Made by a program: the position numbers and the translations under genes
NCBI GenBank assembly: GCA_964200185.2
Contig: CAXNAD020000009.1
Location: 1-51,568, forward strand
DNA from: Choristocarpus tenellus KU-1152
Taxonomy: Eukaryota; Phaeophyceae
Length of the DNA stretch: 51,568 nt
Reading direction: 5' to 3'
In this document: in pieces, positions 40,101-49,100 of the stretch
Numbering within the stretch: position 1 is the stretch's first letter
Layout of the letters: every line of letters starts with the position of its first letter
Notes under the pieces: generated by a model
Databases searched by the model: none
Seen by the model: the letters and a program-made list of their open reading frames with translations, nothing else
Told to the model about the DNA's origin: nothing

Positions 40101-43100
40101 GTCTTAATCTCAAGACACTTGTAATAGCTCCGTACCATGTGCTACCTTTTGAATTTCCACTCACACCACCAGATGACCTTTACTGTCAGCTCTCACCTCA
40201 CATTTTTTTTTTTCAAATTTAAGCAAGAATTACAATAGTTATAATTACAATAGATATAATTACAATAGTTATGGCCATGTTCCTGCTAAATTGTTCCTTC
40301 TGTGATACTTCAAAGTAGTAACATTACAGTAGATAAAAAAAAATGTTGAAAACCAGCCTGCCTGTTTCTTCGAATTGAACCAGTCCATCAGCTCATGAGC
40401 TGAATAACGATATCGCATGCTTACAATTTTTGGACAGAATAGGCTTTATCTCAATTTAGATCTGAATGCTGCCTGAGCGATTTTAACTTCATTGTTTGTC
40501 ACCACAGTATCAGCTGACCTATTTGCTCTCCCCAAGCATGCAGTGCAAGCGCAAGTGATGCAATATTTCCATCTAAATCGACCTCCACCATTCTTGAGGC
40601 TATAGTGATCATCTCCCAGGAGAAGCGATGACCCGTGATAGAGAGTGAAAGTATCATAGAGGATACAAGTTTTGCCCTCTTTGTCCGTTTGGGGCTTGGC
40701 TTCCCACAGGTTTTTTCTATGACATTTCCCTACTCCAAAACATTCCAGAGTTGATCAAATGTATACATTGTGAAAAGGTGTGTCCGGAACAAGGATATTG
40801 ACACTTCCTAACAAAAATGATTGCCAAAATTACATCAAAATTGCATCATTGGATTTTGGACCCCAAACGGACGCGGCTCTACCCTCTAAGATACTTTGAC
40901 TCAGATGTCGTAGACCATGATGTAATGAGCTTAATCTGCCCTATGATAAAATACTACTGTGTTGAGCTACATCAGGCAAGAGACCTTGACATCTACTGAT
41001 ACACTCTGCAACACCTTGCAACAACATTGATTGTCACTATGTTCGTTGTTACTCCAACACTCCCTTAACTTCCAACAAATTTACTCTTTCCCCGGTCAAT
41101 CTGCTTCAGCACATGTCATCCTCTCAAATGAACACGATATGTTTAACAAGTTCAAATGACCGACCCCCCTAACACAACCCACCCAACCTCCCTCCTGACT
41201 AGCTCCCACCTCCATCAGCCATTTTACAACTGTGCTTGTATATATTCTTCACACTTCAATACCATAAAAGTGGTCGTTCCTTGCCAGCTGTCAAACCCAG
41301 TACACATCAATCAATAATATGAACTCTTCTATCAAGATATGTTCTGAGTCAGCAATGCAGGAACCATACACCAAGATAGAGGGCAAAGGGAATTGTATGG
41401 AAATCAATATGCATATCAATATTTTAGTATTTTGATGTTGCAATTAACCAGTAGGGTATTCTGCAACCTGTTACAATAGTAGGTTGCAAACACTACCTAC
41501 AAAAGGGCTGGTTCTAGGCATAGGTCCTCTACTGGGTACGAGCTCTCATAAAATACGGACTATAAAAAGGTGAGACATTTCAAAAGTGACGAATATTTAC
41601 CGAAAATATGCAAAGCAGGACTCAACCATGCTTTTCGAAATCAGGGATGGCAACACAACATATTGCATACTATGCGAAGGAACTGCATCAACAAAGCAAA
41701 AAACACTAGCAAGAGGACCATGGGCAAGTGTCATGATGAGGTGCAACTGTTGAGTTTGTGACTGGGAAGGCAATATACTGAGGGCATTTGCACACCTAAC
41801 TTACCTCCACCACCCAGGAGTAGGTCACTTAGTGAGTGAGCAAATTGTGAGAGCAGGTGGGGGCAACACCGTGCTAGCTGATTAAGTAGACCCAAGGCTC
41901 CAACAGAGCTCCTAACGCACTGCTCATCAAAACGCCTTGTGCACAAACAGCGAGGCACATAGGCGAGAAGAAGTTGTTTTGGTAGCATTTGAAGTGCTGG
42001 TGGGGCAAAAGAAGTTTTTTTAGAAGTATATACACATGGTTGTAAACACCAGAATTACATAATACAAATCACCATGCCTAGATATAACTGAAGGTATAAC
42101 TTTGAGGATAAGAAACAAATAAATGGTAACATCTTAGAGGCGTTCTTGCATCCTTGTACATCTCTCGCCCTGGGTTCAACTGCCCTCTCGGCTGTTGACA
42201 AATTGGCCTCACAACCAGTCACACCACATGCTCCCATAGATCAGGCCATCAAATACCATGAAGCTGTCTACCAGCAGATAGATTTTCTAGTTAGTCATAG
42301 CAAGTTCAAGGAGCTGGTGTGGACACCAGAAAACATTGTAAACTTAGGGTTTGAGTACAGAATTATATCAACGTGGGTGAATACTGTTCTGAACAGGGGT
42401 ACCGAAAAAGTAGAGCAAACTGTGGCATTGACCCATTATGAAGGGAATTAACAGGATATTTGGGAATATTCCTAAGATTCTGGGGTATGCTAAAGTTGCT
42501 AGGGGCAAAATATCACCAGAGCTCAATTTGTTTTTGGGAATCTCATTACCCTAATCAATGAGCTCTGTTAGGCCCAGGCCAAATCTTAACCGGTAAAATA
42601 TCATATCTGACATGCAAAAAAGCAATATTTGGGGGGAGGGGAGTGAGGAGAAGAAGTTTCACTCATAGGCCGATGAGTTGATACTGCTGTCTTCTCAAGC
42701 CCTGAAGTCGAAAATAAAATGACTCAACCACTTAAAGTTGTCCATCCCAACAAACAAGACAGCAGCATTGGCTTATCAACCAATAACTACATATATTCCA
42801 AGAAAATAAAAGCTGTCACTATCTCACATATATGATCTCGAATTTCTCCTCACATGAAGACTAAGTCTCAAATAAGGAAGAAACCAAAGAAATCGAGATA
42901 GAATTTGTGTAGTGTAATGTACTCCAGATTGGTATATTATTTAGTAGTATATTATTTGGGAAGCAATCCACAATTGATGATAGTTACCTCGGATTCGAAG
43001 TATCAAGATAAGCATAGTAATATTTTCTGGTAAATAGGATTTGTCTAGTCCAAGTAGTACAAGATGTTATTTGGGGAGGAAATCCACGATTGGTGGTAGT

Positions 43101-46100
43101 TAATTCAGATTAGAAGTCTCAGGACAACCATGGTGATCACGTTTTCTATGACTCAGTGAGAGCAATAATACCACAGGAGAGGAAGCCGCTAGATAGAAGG
43201 CTCAAAATACAGACTCAAAAGTGTAATGAAATAATACATTGCGTTAGTAGTACTAGTAGTAGTAGTACTAGTAGTAGTAGTACTAGTAGTAGTAGTAGTA
43301 GTTCTGCTCTGTGATCATCTCCCCAAGGCCTTCAACCCCAGGCCCTTCAGGTGTGTACTTGGCAAAGTTATACCAAGTCATTTGGCAATATAAAATATCT
43401 ATTTGACTATAATGTGAAATGCAATCATTCAAAAAGTCGCAAACATATTTTCCTGGTATGCCCATTCCTCTTCCACAACTAACTGATGTTTTCAAACACA
43501 CACAAGTTGGGGTTGAGATAAAATGAAAGCAATGAAAAATATATATTTCCATTTCAAAGGCAATGTGGCACCAAGTAAATGGCATTATTGTTATCAATGT
43601 TAAATCAACATTTAGTATACATATTCTATGCCACATCTAATTGTGGCTCTGCCTGACTCAAGACATACAGGTCAGATACAGAGATTGACATATGCCCTAA
43701 TAAGTAGTTTAAAGACACCTGAATATTTTTCACACTTGACAAAATGATTGACAAACGACAACTACACTCACAGCACCTTTACCAGCCACAACTGGACCAA
43801 TCACTACCATAACACAATAATCCACTTAGAATGACTACCATATACTCTGGACATTCTGATTTCACTGAAAATGTGAACACCAATTAACACACCGTGTGGT
43901 GCCAACCTGTTGATATTCCCACAAGTCCATGCTCTAGTATATTTGCCATCATCAAACCAAATGCTACCTCGCCCAAGTGTCAACGCTGCAATGCCACAAA
44001 ACACTGTTGAATATTAGAGAGTGAACAACCATAACCAAGCTCTAAATCTATCACCAAGAATACTCTAGAGCACATACAACATGCATGGACAAAGGTTCCT
44101 CTCCACACCTTCCTCCCAAGCCTGATGAACTCACACCACTTGCGGAATGTTGGATATGCCAGCGATTGGCACCAACCACTGCAAGGCAGGAAGACACCAA
44201 TTTCCCTCTTGATGGCGGGTGCTCACAGAACATGGCAGTTAGAAAGGAGTACCCTGCCTGCCTAAGCCGCCCATGTTTCCATTTGACCAAATCCTGTGGT
44301 GAGAATGCAGTGATTTTGGAGGAGGGATACACTTGCATTCCCTCACCACCTAATCGCCTTCCTTTTCTTAAAGGGCCCTGTGTTTAGTAGCATTATATAA
44401 TGGAATATTTAATGCCGGGTGTTTGTTCCCAATCGGGTGGAAGTGGGAAGATCAGTCTGGCCACAAGAAGTGTACCTCAATGTAGTGAGGTTGGCGGTAG
44501 ACTGTTGTAGGGTTGGATGTGGGGACTGGTTGGAAATATAGCATGGAGGGCTGACCATAATGTGATGTATAGATAGGGTTATTATATACATATCCTTAAA
44601 TACTACCCAGAGACAAAATATAAAGCACAAAATGAAAAGTGAAGAAATAACCCCAGTTGAAAATGGAGTCATGCGCTAGGTTTTATCCTTCTACTCCAGG
44701 AAATTAATAATATTTTATCTGTGTTCTACGCACTCTCCACCACATTCCACTGAGTATGCAACTTCATACTAGACAGACCTGCTTCCAACATTTTTCTCAC
44801 AGAGCCAGTCAAAAAGTACGGTGCATGATGTGAGTTGTTCTGTTGCTACACCTCTTTCTCATCTTCGAGAAACTGATAAACAAATCACAGTCATTGACTT
44901 TTTTTCAACCACGTACTGCACAAGTGCACAATTGTGGTTTGCAGAGGATGGCATCTACTATCGGAATGTTAGGGAAGTCCAACATTAGCATCACCTTCAG
45001 TCTCCGTCAGAGGTTCACACTTTTACGCAGGGGTCACACCTCCCCAAACTTTGGGACACCAGCCTTCCCCTCCAATGGAGGAGACGCTCGTGATTGGAAA
45101 AGAAGTAGAATCTCCCCGTCGTTCTGAGAATCCTCTATGAAGGATGCCTACAACCATGACTTAGAAATCTAATCATAGCCATCATATCAAGAGCTCTAGA
45201 TAACTTCCACAACAGTAATCCTGTAGTACCTACCTATGGAATACACTGCACACAAGTGATTCTTCCCAGCAACAGGCAAATTTACACAATTTTGCAATAT
45301 TGTGTAGCTTTTACTTGAAAAAGCTACTCTAGTGCACAAATGTTACAAGCACTTGAAATTGAAAGCAATCTTAGAACAGCACAACCACAATTCTAACACA
45401 AGACAAACAGGGGTCAAGAGCTAAAAACAAATCACATAAAAACAACTTAGATTAGACCATAGTAATCAGCAACAAAACTACTGAGTATTACCAAGGTTGG
45501 AACCATCCTTTTCAACCTTTTTAACATGCTCATCCTCAGCTCAAAGTATCCAAAGACAAATTCAACTTAATTTCCCACACACCACATGCTTTATGGCGCA
45601 CCTTGCCAGAATTACTATGGACTAAGTCATGATGTTTAAGACCATTGCCTACGCAACAAGCCTTTGTCAGCAATAGTCCTTGTGCTTATAATTACTGTGA
45701 GATTAAACTGAATACTCTCCTGGAGTATTCAACACCCAAGTTTTCAATGTAGATCACTGCAATATTATATGGAGTGAGTATCCATTGCCTTTGTAGGTAT
45801 TCACTCAAACAACACACAAAAACATCATGCCAAAAGGCAATATAGGGCATTGCCTGTGTCAAAGCAAGAAACCACGACAAATTCACAAATTCTTCACTTC
45901 AGAATGCTAAAAAGATAACATCAACAAAGCACCAAGATCTGTTTAGTTGTTTTGCTTTTTAAATTTTACAACTCACAGGATTCATGATCGCCCACAGGCC
46001 CAGCTCCAGGATGGAATCTACAAGACATGACCATTGGGGATCTCCTGTCCTGGACGCAATTTGCCTCAAGACATGTTTCGGCATGAGCTCTGGTCGTTGG

Positions 46101-49100
46101 GCAAGGAAGGACAGCACGCTGTGGATGGCTGTTGTGTGGTAAGGGTGCTGCAGGAGGAGGAGGAACCCTGCCAGCATGCATCAAGTTGGGGGAAGGAGGA
46201 ATGCTGAGATAGAGGGGGTAGGAGATATGGGAATGGGAATGCATCTACTTGGGGCGATATTGCACATAGCCCATTCACTATTCTAGAAACAAACCAGGGC
46301 ATTTTATCGGGCCAGTCAGTGGACTTGACTTCAGAAATACCTCGCAGGCTTAGTCTGCCTTGCAGGAACAGAAATAGTTGCCGACCTCATCAGAAATATT
46401 TTACACAGAACCAACCCAAACACATTCTACACAAGGCCAACAAGGAAAAAAATAACATACAAGTAGTATGCTACCGTTAGTAGAGCACCATTAATACATA
46501 TTGATAAGTCATGAATCCCGCCATAAGTAAATTGGAGCACAGATGGTGCAAATTTTCCTCAATACATGTAGGTCTGAACATCATTTTGTAAGTATCTCAA
46601 CCCAATCCATTTTTGCCAATAATGAAATATAAATATTTTGGGGCTCTGACAAGGCTGAATTGACCAGGTCGTGGGCTGACCCATTGATCAAGAATTATCT
46701 GACGACCTCGGACCACATCTTTCAGAAATATTGGAACCAGATTGGCTTGCAGACTGAACCGTGGAAAAAGTTGGCAGCTCTAACCCTAACTCTAACCTAA
46801 CTCTATGATGTATATACAAACCGCATCATATGCTCTATGGATCTGACACAAAAAATTGAGTCCACACCTTCTCCCAACCACACACCACTGCTTTCCAATT
46901 GAGGCCACTTGTGTGCTAATGCATAGGTTTTCTATCACACTGGAAGGTACCACAACAGCATTATACATAGAAAAAAACATGGAGGTGGGCATACATACGC
47001 ATGGTATAATTGCATGCAGACATCTGAAAAAAAGGTGGGGGGTGCTGATGTGAGAAGAAAAAGGGGGCTATAACTGAGATAACCACAAAACACAAAGCGC
47101 AGGTATGAGGGATAATGAAGCCATGACGGTCATTCGGAGGGATAGTGAATATGCAATGATGGGGACAATGCAAGGGTGATGGGTGATTAGAGGCGGGCAC
47201 AAAATATGCTTACTAAGATGTAAAATGGTGTACAATGCCGACATAACTTGCAGCAAATGCAGGAGAGGCAGGGCAGGCCACGTGTAACAGGTTTAAGTTG
47301 TACTTCAGAGAGGTTAAATCAGTGTGTAATATGTGGGAGTGTATAATAAAATCAAGGAATGTTGTTGGTCTAAAGGTGAACATAAAGACCCACTTACTCT
47401 CCACGGAGTCTTTGCATCTTTTCTCCCAATCGTTGCATCTACATAATTTCTCATTTGACCAATCATGATGTCTCCATCCAATCTCCCTATTGCTTCATTT
47501 GTTGCTCACCAATCACATCAAGCTCAGTTAGCACACCTTCCTCATCTCCCACCTCCAACCTGTGCCCAAGGTCCCCTTCCCCTTTTCCATTTCCCTCTGT
47601 CTCACTACCATTGACATCATCCTTCCAATCACAGTCAGTTGCCACAGTCTCTTTGCCATCAAGGCTAACATGGGCACAGTTCAAAGAGCCTCCTCCTTCT
47701 GCCCTTGCCCCATTAGAGGCAATGGAGGAGGATACACAACTCAGGAAGGCATGTGTGATAGCCTATCCATACACCAACACAGTACATCAAAAAAAAATCC
47801 CAGAGGAAGGTGGAGGGTGGGGTTCAGAGTTTGGCATCAAAAGTAGCATATGTGGGGTGATATACAGGGAGGGGTGCAGAGGGGAGAGAGGGAAAGATGA
47901 GGGAGTTACGCCTTGGGTGGAATAGTTGGGCCAGTGCAGGTGAGGAAGTGGACAATAGCAGGAGGCGAACAGGGATGAGTGACAGGGGAAAAGCGAGGTA
48001 AGGATAGCCTTGAATCTATCAGGCGAGAGACATGGTCCAACAGGGATGGAAACTTAAAAGCTAAGTCTAGGTACGGTGCAAGAACGATCAACAAACACAC
48101 AACCAACAAACACACAACCAACAAACACACAACCAACAAACACACAACCAACAAACACACGATCAACAAACACACAACCAACAAACACACAACCAACAAA
48201 CACACAACCAACAAACACACAACCAACACAACCCCTAGTTTCTACGAGCTCCCTGCTGCTGTCCACAGGTGGGCATTTGGATGCAAACCTATTTTGAACC
48301 CTGTAACCTCCTTCTCTAACCTCATTGACGGGGAAAGTGTTCACAAGGACATCAACCAGCACAGCCAGGGTAGTATAGGAACACCCAGCACACTCTTCCC
48401 TCACACGATTCACAACCTGAGAAATATGTTCCAAGGTCAATCAGTTTAGGGCATAATAGGTTCCCAGTTAGTTAAACAGTCAAGAACTGCACATCAGAGC
48501 AAATATTGCTGCACATTTAGTATTAACATAAGAAGGACATGAGAGGGAAAAATAAGGTTGGGGGAATACAATTATTATTAATAAAGCAAATACTTAGTGT
48601 CGTCTGGGACGTGAGCAGCAAGATCATGGTCAAAACGTGTTCTGGCTTTCCATGCAGAGTTTTCTCAAAGGAAACATTGCCCTATTTTGCAACAACGGAG
48701 GTTGTGTTGGGCACTCATTTATCAGAATCGTAGGATGTGAAATACACAAGGAGCAGTCAGAAACCCGTCAAAAGTTAAGAATCAGATGACAGATACCCAA
48801 ATTGCCAATAAAATCACGAATGCAACTTACTGTCAAAAGAGCTTTCTCATGCAGTAGATGGCATGGTCCAAAACCAATGTACCTTGCCACAGAGGATAAA
48901 ATATACGAAAAAATAAAATAAAATAAAATCCCCAACTAATAAAGGAAATTGATTCGTGGAGCAAACCATGCGTTCATAAGAGCATGTCAACATTGTTCAT
49001 TTCATTGTTTATGATGTATTGCTGAAAAAAAAAAGTGATAATGACAATCTATGAACCATATCATAAGGTAGTCTGGAGAGGAACAGGGAAAATTACTGCC

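Larger units (their letters stand above)
39242..41804 (-). other. Intron 7 (2.6 kb)
   Basis: Contains a 203-codon plus-strand frame (39,611-40,222), a CATGCCATA tandem repeat at about 39,974-40,008, an ATAATTACAATAG repeat at 40,231-40,271, MITE-like copy 2 and a short hairpin (GCAACCT..AGGTTGC) at about 41,463-41,489. Confidence 0.55.
41997..44136 (-). other. Intron 6 (2.1 kb)
   Basis: Carries the orphan plus-strand coding-like segment at 42.08-42.45 kb, a near-duplication at 42.95-43.14 kb and an AGT microsatellite at 43.25-43.30 kb. Confidence 0.55.

Noticed and set aside
43805-44000. Mini-exon candidates (FCGIAALTLGR; VIGPVVAGKGA)
   Set aside because: Phases do not fit between exons 6 and 7, which already join directly.
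44085-44387. Plus-strand ORF with a CWICQR string resembling an integrase zinc-binding motif
   Set aside because: The opposite strand has a strong acceptor, correct phase and a FANCI-like helix at the same place; only one C..C pair is present and no histidines.
47455-47925. Plus-strand ORF of 156 codons
   Set aside because: Serine/proline-rich antisense of acidic exon 4; no motif.
48054-48440. Minus-strand 128-codon ORF running through exon 3 into VFVGC repeats
   Set aside because: Exon 3 ends at a good GAG|GTTAGA donor; the rest is the translated 15-bp tandem repeat.
48835-48885. Candidate exon ending in ACA|GTAAGT
   Set aside because: No acceptor gives the phase required between exons 2 and 3; kept only as a possibility for a missing exon.
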